A stretch of 64,000 nt of DNA from Bacteroidales bacterium (GTDB taxonomy: Bacteria > Bacteroidota > Bacteroidia > Bacteroidales > UBA932), in NCBI GenBank assembly GCA_017471085.1, contig JAFUWW010000071.1, positions 1-64,000 on the forward strand, read 5' to 3'. Numbering within the stretch: the stretch's first letter is position 1; each line of letters starts with the position of its first letter. The position numbers and the translations under genes are program-made. The notes beneath the pieces were generated by a model, which was not told the DNA's origin, did no database searches, and saw only the letters and a list, made by a program, of their open reading frames with translations. Below, piece after piece: positions 25,362-34,154 of this stretch.

Positions 25362-28019
25362 TTACTTGCTGGCTTTCAGCTGATCAATCTTTGTTTCAAG
25401 GCTTTCAATCCTGGAGAGGGCGTCAGCCTCCTTTTTCCGCTCATTTTCGATCACGGCAGCCGGAGCATTGGAAACAAAGCGTTCGTTGGACAGTTTTCCG
25501 CGGACGCCAGAGAGGAATTTCTGCTGATGTTCCAGTTCCTTTTCGGCTTTTTCAATCTCTTCCTGAACGTTCACCAAACCGTCCAGAACCACCAGCATTT
25601 CGTGCGTGCGAACCAGGAATCCAACGCCCTGGGCGTCACCGAAACTATCGGTCAAGGACACATCGGCCCCGGCCATCTTGGCGATCACGGGGAGCATGTC
25701 CTGCGGGAAAGCGGTCCCCTTGATCTTGAGGGTGAGGATTTCCTTGGGAGCGATGTTGCGCTGGTTGCGGACGCCGCGCACTCCGTTTACGGCCTCCATG
25801 GCAAGAGTGAAGTTCTCCAGCGTCGCAGGATCATAAGCTCCTGCCTTGGGAGTTGCGGCATACATGATGGTCTCCCCTTCCTTCCGGTCGGCCAGGTCTT
25901 GCCAGAGTTCCTCGGTGATGAACGGCATCACGGGATGGATGAGCTTGAGCAGCGCCTCGAAGAATTCCAGCGTGGCATTATAGGTGACCCGGTCTACCGG
26001 CTGTCCGTAAGCAGGCTTGATGGCCTCCAGATAGCAGGAGCAGTAATCGTCCCAGAACAACTTATAAATGGTCATCAGAGCATCGGAGATGCGGAATTTG
26101 CTGTAATGGTCTTCCACCAGGCCGATGGTCTCGGAGAGTTTGGCACGGAACCATTCGGTGGCCGCTTTGGCGGCAGCGCCGGGTTCCAGGGTCTCGTCTA
26201 CCGCGAATCCCTTCACCAGACGGTAGCTGTTCCAGATTTTGTTGCAGAATGCGGCGCCCTGCTTGATCTGGGCCTCATCGTAGAAGATGTCGTTGCCGGC
26301 GCTGGAGCAAAGAAGCATGCCGATACGGACGGCATCGGCCCCATAGGTTTGGATCAGGTCCAGCGGGTTGGGGCTGTTGCCCAGGGTCTTGGACATCTTA
26401 CGGCCGATCTTGTCGCGGACAATGCCGGTGAAATAGACGTTGGAGAAGGGTTCCTTGCCCATGAATTCCTCACCTGCCATGATCATGCGGGCCACCCAGA
26501 AGAAGATGATGTCCGGGCCTGTTACCAGGTCGTTCGTGGGATAATAATAGGCCAGGTCTTTATTGGGCTTGTGGTCCGGATGGCCGGGCATCTGAGGATC
26601 GAACACGGAGATGGGCCAGAGCCAGGAGCTGAACCAGGTATCCAGCACATCCTCATCCTGGCGGAGATCTTCCATCTTGATATCCGGGTCGATAGCCTGG
26701 GCCGCCTTAAGCGCCGCTTCCGGTGTGGATTCTACCACGTACTGGCCGTCGGGCAGGTAATAGGCGGGAATACGCTGCCCCCACCAGAGCTGGCGCGAGA
26801 TGCACCAGTCTCGGGCGTTCTCCATCCAGTGGCGGTAGGTGTTCACGTATTTCTCGGGAATGAACTTGGTGCGTCCGCTCTCCACGGTTTCAAGGGCCGT
26901 CTTGGCCAGGGATTCCATCTTCAGGAACCACTGGGCAGACAAGCGCGGCTCAATCACGGCGTCAGTACGCTCCGAATATCCCACCGGAGAAATGTATTCT
27001 TCGGTCTTCACCAGGTTGCCGGATTCTTCCAGCATCTTCACAATCTTCTTGCGGGCGACGAAACGGTCCTCGCCTACCAGGATCCGGGCTTTCTCGTTCA
27101 GCTTTCCGTGCTCGTCGATGATGTCCAGCACAGGCAGGTTGTGCCTGAGGCCGATTTCGTAGTCGTGCACGTCGTGCGCAGGGGTCACCTTGAGGCAGCC
27201 GGTACCGAAGTCCATTTCCACGTAGGAGTCTTCGATCACGGGGATTTCCTTATTGATGAGCGGGATGAGCACTTTCTTGCCCTTGAGCCAGAAATGGCGT
27301 TCATCGGCCGGGTTCACGCAGATGGCGGCATCGGCCATGATGGTTTCCGGACGGGTGGTGGCGATCACGAGATACTGGTCGGTGGGGTTGCCGTTTCCGT
27401 CGGAAATGTAATACTTAAGGTGATAAAAATGGCTCTTGGTGTCTTTGTGGATCACCTCGTCGTCGCTCACGGCCGTGAGGGCCTCAGGGTCCCAGTTCAC
27501 CATTCTCACGCCTTTGTAGATCCAGCCTTTCTTGTAGAAATATACAAAGGTATTGATCACAGCCTCAGACAGTTCCGGCTCCATGGTGAAGCGGGTACGG
27601 TCCCAGTCGCAGGAGGCGCCGAGCTTGCGGAGCTGCTGCAGGATGATGCCGCCGTGCTCTTCTTTCCATTCCCAGGCATGCTTCAGGAATTCTTCCCGGC
27701 CGATGTCTTCCTTGCTGATTCCCTGCGCCTTGAGTTTGGCCACCACCTTGCTCTCCGTCGCGATGGAGGCATGGTCCGTACCGGGCACCCAGCAGGCGTT
27801 CTTGCCGTCCATGCGGGCCTTGCGGATGAGGACATCGTTGAGGGTATTGTTGAGCACATGGCCCATATGCAGGATTCCGGTCACGTTGGGCGGCGGAATC
27901 ACGATGGTATAGGGTTCCTTCTCGTTCGGCTCGCTATGGAAGCACTTGTGTTCCAGCCAATACTGGTACCATTTGTCCTCCACCTGGGCGGCACTGTACT
28001 TTGCGGCTAATTCTTTCAT
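25362..28019 (-). CDS. valS: Valyl-tRNA synthetase
   Basis: An 885-residue class I synthetase. HIGH motif HMGH is at residues 51-54 within PNVTGILHMGH, the KMSKS motif is GRKMSKTLGNS in the second half, and the CP1 editing domain (ATTRPETIMAD) and C-terminal coiled coil (ENERKKEADALSRIESLET) are present. It charges tRNA-Val and edits mischarged Thr-tRNA. The start was set at 28019 because a 13-codon longer frame begins further upstream without support. A TACTTTTG promoter lies 63 bases before this ATG. Length is typical of Bacteroidetes ValRS. Confidence 0.96.
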   Translation of the reverse strand: MKELAAKYSAAQVEDKWYQYWLEHKCFHSEPNEKEPYTIVIPPPNVTGILHMGHVLNNTLNDVLIRKARMDGKNACWVPGTDHASIATESKVVAKLKAQGISKEDIGREEFLKHAWEWKEEHGGIILQQLRKLGASCDWDRTRFTMEPELSEAVINTFVYFYKKGWIYKGVRMVNWDPEALTAVSDDEVIHKDTKSHFYHLKYYISDGNGNPTDQYLVIATTRPETIMADAAICVNPADERHFWLKGKKVLIPLINKEIPVIEDSYVEMDFGTGCLKVTPAHDVHDYEIGLRHNLPVLDIIDEHGKLNEKARILVGEDRFVARKKIVKMLEESGNLVKTEEYISPVGYSERTDAVIEPRLSAQWFLKMESLAKTALETVESGRTKFIPEKYVNTYRHWMENARDWCISRQLWWGQRIPAYYLPDGQYVVESTPEAALKAAQAIDPDIKMEDLRQDEDVLDTWFSSWLWPISVFDPQMPGHPDHKPNKDLAYYYPTNDLVTGPDIIFFWVARMIMAGEEFMGKEPFSNVYFTGIVRDKIGRKMSKTLGNSPNPLDLIQTYGADAVRIGMLLCSSAGNDIFYDEAQIKQGAAFCNKIWNSYRLVKGFAVDETLEPGAAAKAATEWFRAKLSETIGLVEDHYSKFRISDALMTIYKLFWDDYCSCYLEAIKPAYGQPVDRVTYNATLEFFEALLKLIHPVMPFITEELWQDLADRKEGETIMYAATPKAGAYDPATLENFTLAMEAVNGVRGVRNQRNIAPKEILTLKIKGTAFPQDMLPVIAKMAGADVSLTDSFGDAQGVGFLVRTHEMLVVLDGLVNVQEEIEKAEKELEHQQKFLSGVRGKLSNERFVSNAPAAVIENERKKEADALSRIESLETKIDQLKASK

Positions 28020-28082
28020 ATTTTGTATGGTTTCTTTGCTTACTATTCCGCACCCCACATGCGGGAGGGCGCGTAAAACTTA

Positions 28083-28090
28083 CAAAAGTA
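28083..28090 (-). promoter_or_regulatory. -7 promoter element (TACTTTTG) of valS
   Basis: TAnnTTTG match, giving a leader of about 55-60 bases before the ATG at 28019. Confidence 0.6.
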
Positions 28091-28163
28091 CGTTTTTTTT
28101 GCCATACTTGCAACCACCCCGGCTGCAGAAAGGCCCGGCGTTGTTTTTTTCATGAGCTTTCCC

Positions 28164-28171
28164 TATTTTTG
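28164..28171 (+). promoter_or_regulatory. -7 promoter element (TATTTTTG) directly before the start codon at 28176
   Basis: TAnnTTTG match with a GTTG -33 half-site at 28140-28143 (20-base spacer). Only four bases (CAGC) separate it from the ATG at 28176, predicting a leaderless transcript. It lies downstream of the in-frame ATG at 28152 and so rules that start out. Confidence 0.65.
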
Positions 28172-28175
28172 CAGC

Positions 28176-28841
28176 ATGATAAAACGACTTACGCTCCTGC
28201 TCCTGATTGCCATCGGCCTCTCTACGGCCTTAATGGCTCAAAATGCCGGCTCCCAAGGCATGCCGGACGATGTCTATTACCTGCTGCCTTCCTTCCAGAA
28301 TGGCTATGTGTACATCCGCGGACAGATGCCGGCCCAGGGCAAGCTGAACATCTGCGCGGTGGACAACTCCCTGCGCTTCATGGACGACAACGGCGTAGAA
28401 ATGGAAGCCTCGGACCCCGACCAGATTTTGAAAGTGGTCATCGACACGGTCTCCTTTCTCAGGTATCGGGCTATTTTTTACCGGCAGTACCCCGTGAATA
28501 CCGACATCGGCGTGGCGCTCCGCCGTAAAGTCCAGATTATCAGCGACCAGACGAACGCCGCCTATGGCGGGACGTCGCGCACCAGCGCTACCAGCCAATA
28601 CAGCACCCTGTATACGGAAGGCGGAACGTTCCATCTGGACCAGAACAAGAAATACCCCTACGAGGTTTCCGAAACTATCTCCATCTACCAGGGCAACACC
28701 GTTTTTCCTTTCAACAAGAAGCAGCTCCGAAAACTCTTCCCCGCCAGGAAGGCCGATATCGATGCCTGGTTCAGCTCCGGCAACTCCCTTCCCCGCACCG
28801 TGGACGAAGCCCGCGAATTGCTGGAACGCTTTGCCGACTGA
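28176..28841 (+). CDS. Exported protein of unknown function
   Basis: A 221-residue protein with a clear signal peptide (MIKRLTLLLLIAIGLSTALMAQ) and no transmembrane segment after it. The mature part has a beta-rich N-terminal half (VYYLLPSFQNGYVYIRGQM) and a C-terminal segment with an EVSETISIYQG strand and a helical end rich in Arg/Lys/Asp (KQLRKLFPARKADIDAWF). No family recognised; it looks like a conserved Bacteroidales periplasmic or outer-membrane-associated protein. The start was chosen from the promoter, which lies between the two possible starts. Confidence 0.7.
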   Translation: MIKRLTLLLLIAIGLSTALMAQNAGSQGMPDDVYYLLPSFQNGYVYIRGQMPAQGKLNICAVDNSLRFMDDNGVEMEASDPDQILKVVIDTVSFLRYRAIFYRQYPVNTDIGVALRRKVQIISDQTNAAYGGTSRTSATSQYSTLYTEGGTFHLDQNKKYPYEVSETISIYQGNTVFPFNKKQLRKLFPARKADIDAWFSSGNSLPRTVDEARELLERFAD

Positions 28842-28879
28842 CCGTCCCGGACGTCCTTGCTTTCCTGCGGGATTCTTGC

Positions 28880-28887
28880 TACTTTTG
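28880..28887 (+). promoter_or_regulatory. -7 promoter element (TACTTTTG) of gltS
   Basis: TAnnTTTG match 25 bases before the ATG at 28913. Confidence 0.6.
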
Positions 28888-28912
28888 TTCCCGACGAATA
28901 AAACCGGTTGCA

Positions 28913-30139
28913 ATGCAGGCTTTGAATCTGGACATGTACATGACGGCGGGCGTGGGGGTTGTTGCGCTGCTGCTCGGGTTGTTTTTTACCAGGTCGCTGC
29001 CGCTGCTGAAGAAGCTGTGCATTCCGGCGCCGGTTTCGGGCGGTCTGGCGGTCTCGCTGGCAACCCTGCTGTGCCACGCCCTCCTGGGCCTGGATTTTGA
29101 CTTCGACGGCACCGTCAAAGACATCTGCATGATGCTGTTTTTCACTTCGGTGGGGTTTCAGTCCAACCTGCGGGTTCTGAAACAGGGCGGAAAGCCGCTG
29201 CTGGTGATGATCGGCCTGGTGGCCATCCTCATCGTCATCCAGAATTTACTTTCAGTAGGTATCGCCAAGGGGTTGCAGCTTAATCCTTTACTTGGCATGG
29301 CAACCGGGTCGATTCCGATGAGCGGCGGTCATGGGACGGCCGGCGGTTTCTCTCCTGTCCTGGAGAAGATGGGGCTGACGGGAGCGTCGTCCATAAACAT
29401 GGCGGCGGCCACCTTCGGCCTGGTGGCGGGGTCCCTGATAGGCGGCCCGGTCGGCGAGATGCTCATCCGCAGGCACAGACTTGCAAAAGAAGCCGGCGAC
29501 TCCCCTTTCACCTCCAGCTACGAAAAGAATGCTTCGGAAACTCTGGGCGGAGAGGAGCACATGGTCACGGAAGACCGCTCGCTGATGCATTACACGGAAG
29601 CGTCTTGCATTCTGCTGCTTACGATGGCGCTGGGAATGGGGCTGAGCAAACTCCTCGCCCTTACCGGCATCACCTTCCCTACCTATTTCGGAGCCCTGAT
29701 TGTCGGAGCCGTCCTCCGGAACTGTTTTGAAGGGTCCGGCTCCAAAGAGAAACTCCGCCTGGACGAGATTGTCGCCATCGGCAATATCTGTCTCTCCCTT
29801 TTTCTGGGGATGGCGATGGCAACGCTCAAACTCTGGGAACTGTCCGGCCTGATGCTGCCGCTGCTGGTAATCCTGCTCTCTCAGGCGGCTTTCATGGTGC
29901 TGTATGCCTGTTTTGTCGCCTTCCCCGCCCTCGGGAAAAATTACGATGCCGCCGTGCTGGTAAGCGGCCTTTGCGGGTTCGGCCTGGGTGCCACGCCCAA
30001 TGCCATGGCCAATATGTCGGCCGTCTGTTTCAAATACCAGTATGCCGTCAAGCCCTTTATCATCGTCCCCATCATCGGGGCCATGTTCGTGGACATCATC
30101 AATACCGGTGTCATCACCGTGTTTTTGAACCTGCTGTAA
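28913..30139 (+). CDS. gltS: Sodium/glutamate symporter (GltS family)
   Basis: A 408-residue inner-membrane protein with about ten to twelve transmembrane segments. Conserved GltS features include the N-terminal LNLDMYMTAGVGVV, IPMSGGHGTAGGFSP in the first repeat and GFGLGATPNAMANM in the second; these glycine-rich reentrant loops bind Na+ and glutamate. A charged cytoplasmic loop (about residues 195-230) joins the halves. The gene is monocistronic: its own promoter and a strong terminator 29 bases after the stop. Confidence 0.92.
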   Translation: MQALNLDMYMTAGVGVVALLLGLFFTRSLPLLKKLCIPAPVSGGLAVSLATLLCHALLGLDFDFDGTVKDICMMLFFTSVGFQSNLRVLKQGGKPLLVMIGLVAILIVIQNLLSVGIAKGLQLNPLLGMATGSIPMSGGHGTAGGFSPVLEKMGLTGASSINMAAATFGLVAGSLIGGPVGEMLIRRHRLAKEAGDSPFTSSYEKNASETLGGEEHMVTEDRSLMHYTEASCILLLTMALGMGLSKLLALTGITFPTYFGALIVGAVLRNCFEGSGSKEKLRLDEIVAIGNICLSLFLGMAMATLKLWELSGLMLPLLVILLSQAAFMVLYACFVAFPALGKNYDAAVLVSGLCGFGLGATPNAMANMSAVCFKYQYAVKPFIIVPIIGAMFVDIINTGVITVFLNLL

Positions 30140-30167
30140 CTGATTCATCAGCAACCGCTCAGCATGA

Positions 30168-30191
30168 CCCGGCCCTTGCAGCCGGGTTTTT
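30168..30191 (+). terminator. Rho-independent terminator of gltS
   Basis: CCCGGC, 7-base loop, GCCGGG, TTTTT. Confidence 0.88.
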
Positions 30192-30230
30192 GCGGCATGA
30201 ATCAAATTTCCATCTAAAGCAAAATAGTGT

Positions 30231-30238
30231 TAACTTTG
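30231..30238 (+). promoter_or_regulatory. -7 promoter element (TAACTTTG) of the DUF3467-kdsC-maf operon
   Basis: TAnnTTTG match 18 bases before the ATG at 30257. Confidence 0.65.
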
Positions 30239-30256
30239 CAACAAATACGATTTATT

Positions 30257-30619
30257 ATGGACAACAACAATAACCAGCCCAAACCGCAGAACCAGCTGAG
30301 TCTGGAGCTGAATCCCCAGCTGACCAAAGTCTCCTACTCCAACCTCGCCATCATCTCGCATTCCCGGGCGGAATTCGTGATCGATTTTGCCGCCACCCTA
30401 CCCGGCATGCCCAAAGCCCTCGTGAGCGACCGCATCGTAATGACTCCGGAGCACACCAAACGCCTGATGAACGCCCTGTTCGACAATATTTCCAAGTACG
30501 AGGCCCAGTTCGGCGTAATCGACCTTTCGGGCAATAAGAGCGGTGGCAGCAATGCCCAAGGCGGCGCCACCTTCAACCTGGGAGATTTCGGCCCCTTCGG
30601 CGGCGGAAACAAGTCGTAG
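30257..30619 (+). CDS. DUF3467 domain protein
   Basis: A 120-residue cytoplasmic protein: a polar Asn/Gln-rich start, then the DUF3467 core (about residues 15-90) with YSNLAIISHSRAEFVIDFA and VMTPEHTKRLMNALFDNI, and a glycine-rich tail (GGSNAQGGATFNLGDFGPF). Function unknown. The start at 30257 follows the promoter by 18 bases. First gene of an operon with kdsC (4-base gap) and maf. Confidence 0.85.
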   Translation: MDNNNNQPKPQNQLSLELNPQLTKVSYSNLAIISHSRAEFVIDFAATLPGMPKALVSDRIVMTPEHTKRLMNALFDNISKYEAQFGVIDLSGNKSGGSNAQGGATFNLGDFGPFGGGNKS

Positions 30620-30623
30620 GCCT

Positions 30624-31145
30624 ATGGACCTGAGAAAAATCAAGGCCTTTGCCTTTGACATCGACGGGGTAGCCACCGACGGAGGCCTTCTGTGCAACTC
30701 GGAAGGCGATTTCCTGCGCATCTACGATGCCAAGGACGGCTTTGCCATCCGCATGGCTTCCATGAACGGATATCCGGTGGCAGTAATAACCGGAGGCAGT
30801 TCCGAAAGTATACGGAAACGCATGACTGCCAGCGGAGTAAAGCCGGAAGATGTGTTTCTGCACTGCCGGAACAAGATGGATGAATTCCACATTTTCTGCG
30901 ACCGCTACAATCTGAAAGCGGAAGACGTCATGTACTTCGGGGACGATATCCCGGATGTGGAAGTGCTGGAAGCCTGCGGCTGCGGCGTATGCCCTTCGGA
31001 TGCCGTTGAGGAGGCCGCCCGTGCCGCCGACTGGATGACCGAAGCCGCCGGAGGCAAAGGCTGTATCCGCGAGGCGATCGAGAAAACGATGAAAAAGCAG
31101 GGAAAATGGATATTCGACCCTGTCGTGTACAAAAAGCAGTTCTAA
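30624..31145 (+). CDS. kdsC: KdsC-type 3-deoxy-D-manno-octulosonate 8-phosphate phosphatase
   Basis: A 173-residue HAD-superfamily (subclass C0) phosphatase. The nucleophile motif is FDIDGVATDG, motif II is VITGGSS (threonine), and motif IV is GDDIPD. Length and the absence of a cap domain match KdsC, which removes the 8-phosphate of KDO-8-P in LPS core synthesis; the enzyme acts as a tetramer. The family has close relatives acting on other sugar acids (for example keto-deoxynonulosonate phosphates), so substrate is inferred. Between DUF3467 and maf in one operon. Confidence 0.85.
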   Translation: MDLRKIKAFAFDIDGVATDGGLLCNSEGDFLRIYDAKDGFAIRMASMNGYPVAVITGGSSESIRKRMTASGVKPEDVFLHCRNKMDEFHIFCDRYNLKAEDVMYFGDDIPDVEVLEACGCGVCPSDAVEEAARAADWMTEAAGGKGCIREAIEKTMKKQGKWIFDPVVYKKQF

Positions 31146-31148
31146 GGA

Positions 31149-31745
31149 ATGGACCTGAAAGGCAAGCATGTCATCCTGGGCAGCAACTCCCCCAGACGAA
31201 GGGAGTTGCTAAAGGGGCTGGATATTGATTTTGAAGTGGATACAGGGAACGATTTCGAGGAACACTTCGGGCCGGAAACTCCCTACGACGAGGTGCCCCG
31301 CCTGATGGCGGAGGGCAAGTCTCACGGCTTCCACCGGCCCCTGAAAGAGGATGAAATCCTGATAACGGCCGATACCATGGTGATCCTTCCTCCCCTGGAC
31401 GGACGGCCGGGAGAAATCCTTGGAAAACCGCACACGAGGGAAGATGCCATCCGGATGCTGCAGGACCTTTCCGGCCGCAAGCATCACGTGACCACCGCCG
31501 TCACCCTGAGGGACTCTCGCAAGGAAGAGACCTTCACCGCCACCACGGAAGTCTGGTTCAAGCAGCTCACAGAAGAAGAGATTGCCTACTATGTCGATAC
31601 GTACAAGCCTTTCGACAAAGCCGGCGCCTATGCCATTCAGGAATGGATCGGCCATGTGGGCATCACCCGCATTGAAGGGTCCTATTTCAACGTGGTCGGA
31701 TTCCCCGTGCAACGGGTCTATGAAGCCCTGAAAAAGTTTATCTGA
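31149..31745 (+). CDS. Maf-family nucleoside triphosphate pyrophosphatase
   Basis: A 198-residue Maf protein. Signatures: LGSNSPRRRELL (phosphate binding), TADTMV (catalytic Asp region) and FDKAGAYAIQEW. Maf proteins hydrolyse non-canonical or modified nucleotides (dTTP/UTP or m7GTP pyrophosphatase classes), cleaning the nucleotide pool; which subclass applies is not clear from the sequence. Three bases after kdsC, last gene of the operon. It ends one base before the convergent FAD oxidoreductase gene. Confidence 0.92.
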   Translation: MDLKGKHVILGSNSPRRRELLKGLDIDFEVDTGNDFEEHFGPETPYDEVPRLMAEGKSHGFHRPLKEDEILITADTMVILPPLDGRPGEILGKPHTREDAIRMLQDLSGRKHHVTTAVTLRDSRKEETFTATTEVWFKQLTEEEIAYYVDTYKPFDKAGAYAIQEWIGHVGITRIEGSYFNVVGFPVQRVYEALKKFI

Positions 31746-31746
31746 G

Positions 31747-33210
31747 CTACTTGCACACGAATTCTACGCCCAGGTCGCGGCAAAGATGCTGGGCGGCGGT
31801 ACGGCCGGAACAGGCTGCGGGCGGGAGGCCGCCGGAATAAACTGTGCGCTGACCGGCGAAGTAAAGCCCTTTCTTATAGCGGGCCGGGGCGTTGGGAACG
31901 GTGGTCCAGGGCAGCCAGTGGGTCATATAACTTCCTTCGAAAGTATCACAGTAACGCTCATAAGTGAGCGGGGTGGCCAGGTCGGAGACCTCCACATTCC
32001 CTTCCATTTCAGGAATATAGCGGGATATCCGCTGAATGAACGCCTCCACCACCTGCTGCTTTTTTTCCTTATACGTTCCATCGGCCTTGGCGGCTTTCCA
32101 GTACTCGTAGGAAGGGCCTCCGAGGAGGGCGGTTATCACCGTGCAGCCTTCCGGTGCATACGCAGCATCGCGCGAATAATTGTTCACCACAAGGAAGGGA
32201 TAACGGATTCCGGCGGCTTCCAGCGGAGGGTCGAAGACCACCTGCATGGACCTGGGATAATCACTCAGGCTGGCCCGTACGCCAAGCCCCAGGAACATGC
32301 AATGCTCGGTGCAGAGATTCTTCCGCATCTTGCGGGCCCACTTGTCCTGCAGCGGCTCGGGGAACAACTTGTCGATGGCTTTCCGGGCGTCCAGCGTCAC
32401 TATTACGGCATCGGCCTCAAGCGTTTCCGAGGCAGTTTTCACCAGATAGCCCCCCTCCGGATTCTCCAGGATGCACGCTGCAGGAGTCCGGTAACGGATT
32501 TCACCGCCCAGGCCGATGAAAGTATCGGCCATATTCCGGGCCATGCGGAGCGACCCGCCTTCGGGGTAACCGCTGTCGCCCTCCGCCGCAAAGGTGCTGA
32601 GGGTATAAATCAGGGAAAGCGCATTGATGCCCGGATCTACCACAGCATAGAAAAGATTCCGCAAATCCTCATCCTCGAGCCGGCTCAGATACTTCCGGGC
32701 CGAGAGTGTCATCAGGTAAGGCGAGAGCAGCACCGCAGGGAGCATCTTTACGAATTCCATGGGATGGAAGCCCCTGGGATACCGGCATTTAAGCCCCGGC
32801 AGGTCCAGGATGGGCGTATGAAAATGACGGAAACACCTGACATGGAAACGGAGCCGTCGCATGGCCCGGCTGTCTTCCATTCTGGACAGGTCCCGGTACA
32901 AGGCAACACCTGGCCTTCCCTCCTTCAGGAGCGTATAGACAGGGTCCTTCACGTAAACCGGATTGTTCTGCTGCAAAGCACCTGTTTCCGTCCAGATATC
33001 ATGCAGGGGATTCTCTTTCCGCGAGCCGATGAGCCAGTGGATGCCACCCTCGAACAGATATCCTTTCCGCTGCCAGCTGGTGGAGACGCCTCCGGGATTG
33101 GCCGCTTTCTCCAAGATCAACGTTTCGAAGCCCGAACGACGGGCATAAATAGCGGAAACTAGACCGGAAATGCCGGCCCCGATAACAATCACCCTTTTTG
33201 CTCCCTCCAT
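31747..33210 (-). CDS. Phytoene-desaturase-like FAD-dependent oxidoreductase
   Basis: A 487-residue flavoprotein with N-terminal dinucleotide-binding motif RVIVIGAGISGLVSAIYARR, the second FAD motif GGVSTSWQRKGYLFEGG, and a C-terminal GLYFAGQRTVYSGGLPPA segment that contacts FAD. This is the CrtI/carotene-isomerase/retinol-saturase superfamily. Substrate unknown; a carotenoid or lipid desaturase or isomerase role is possible, but no carotenoid genes are nearby. The start (MEGAKRVIVIG at 33210) overlaps the upstream epimerase by 22 bases, suggesting coupled translation. Confidence 0.82.
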   Translation of the reverse strand: MEGAKRVIVIGAGISGLVSAIYARRSGFETLILEKAANPGGVSTSWQRKGYLFEGGIHWLIGSRKENPLHDIWTETGALQQNNPVYVKDPVYTLLKEGRPGVALYRDLSRMEDSRAMRRLRFHVRCFRHFHTPILDLPGLKCRYPRGFHPMEFVKMLPAVLLSPYLMTLSARKYLSRLEDEDLRNLFYAVVDPGINALSLIYTLSTFAAEGDSGYPEGGSLRMARNMADTFIGLGGEIRYRTPAACILENPEGGYLVKTASETLEADAVIVTLDARKAIDKLFPEPLQDKWARKMRKNLCTEHCMFLGLGVRASLSDYPRSMQVVFDPPLEAAGIRYPFLVVNNYSRDAAYAPEGCTVITALLGGPSYEYWKAAKADGTYKEKKQQVVEAFIQRISRYIPEMEGNVEVSDLATPLTYERYCDTFEGSYMTHWLPWTTVPNAPARYKKGLYFAGQRTVYSGGLPPAACSGRTAAQHLCRDLGVEFVCK

Positions 33211-34142
33211 GCGAAGTAATCCATTACAGCCTGCCGGACAGGCGTTTGCGTATAGTTTAAGTCTTTTCGGGCACGGGAGCAATCGTACCACTCCTCGACC
33301 AGCAGCTGGTTCGTATTGTGGGAATAGAAGACATTCCGGATGCCGGCCTTGCGCAGCACATCGCCCAAAATGCCGATGCCCCTGACCAAAAAGTCAGGCA
33401 AAGATACGAATAATTGCCGATATCCGCAGACATCGGCCTGCAGGGCATAAAAATCTTTGAGGGACAGGAACTCACCGGTCAGAAGGTAGCGGCCCTCCCC
33501 TTTTTCCAGGGCGGCGACGATGGCCCCGGCGGCATCCCGTACATGCAGGAAACTTTTTCCTCCGCGGGTGCCGGCCATGAGCGGCTTTCGCCAGGCGGCT
33601 TGCATCAGCTGCCCGGAAGAAGGTTTCGTATCGTATGCTCCCAGCATGAAACCGGGATTGAGAATGACCAGGCGCAGTTCCGGGTGTCCTGCCGCATAGG
33701 AGAGCAGCGCCTCCTCCCCCGCTTTCTTGCTCTGCGCATAAGGCGAACGGTCATAAGGAGGGCCGAAAGGGGCCGATTCATCGGAAGGGTGTTCCCGCGA
33801 ACCGGAAACGATTGTATTGGCAGTACTTACATGGATCAGGACAGGAATGCCACACTGCCCGGCAACCTGGGCAAGCAGGGCCGGGAGGTCCCGGTTCACC
33901 GGAAAGAAATCGGCCGGATGCGGCAGACGCATATCCGTCGTGCCGGCGCAGTTGATGATGGCGGAACACCCTTCTGCTGCCCGCAGCAGCGTTTCCCGCT
34001 CCAGCAGGCTCCCCTGCCTCACCTCCGGACCTTCCACATCCAGAGCGGTGCGGACAAGCACCCGGACCGGGAGTCCCTTCTCCAGCAGTACATTCAGCAC
34101 ATTCCGGCCCAAAAGCCCCGTCGCACCCAGCAGAAGAATCAT
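33189..34142 (-). CDS. NAD-dependent epimerase/dehydratase (extended SDR)
   Basis: A 317-residue protein with Rossmann motif GATGLLGRNVLNVL (GxxGxxG), an active-site YAQSKKAGE (YxxxK), and ISTANT-type strand HVSTANT in place of the usual Ser-Thr. It belongs to the extended SDR group with hydroxysteroid/flavonoid-reductase-like members. Substrate unknown. First gene of a two-gene operon with the FAD oxidoreductase. Confidence 0.8.
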   Translation of the reverse strand: MILLLGATGLLGRNVLNVLLEKGLPVRVLVRTALDVEGPEVRQGSLLERETLLRAAEGCSAIINCAGTTDMRLPHPADFFPVNRDLPALLAQVAGQCGIPVLIHVSTANTIVSGSREHPSDESAPFGPPYDRSPYAQSKKAGEEALLSYAAGHPELRLVILNPGFMLGAYDTKPSSGQLMQAAWRKPLMAGTRGGKSFLHVRDAAGAIVAALEKGEGRYLLTGEFLSLKDFYALQADVCGYRQLFVSLPDFLVRGIGILGDVLRKAGIRNVFYSHNTNQLLVEEWYDCSRARKDLNYTQTPVRQAVMDYFAWREQKG

Positions 34143-34154
34143 TTCCAGGAAGGA

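Noticed and set aside
24750..28010. A 1086-codon open frame on the plus strand
   Set aside because: Antisense to valS, the thioesterase and tatA, all clear genes. The translated product shows no domain.
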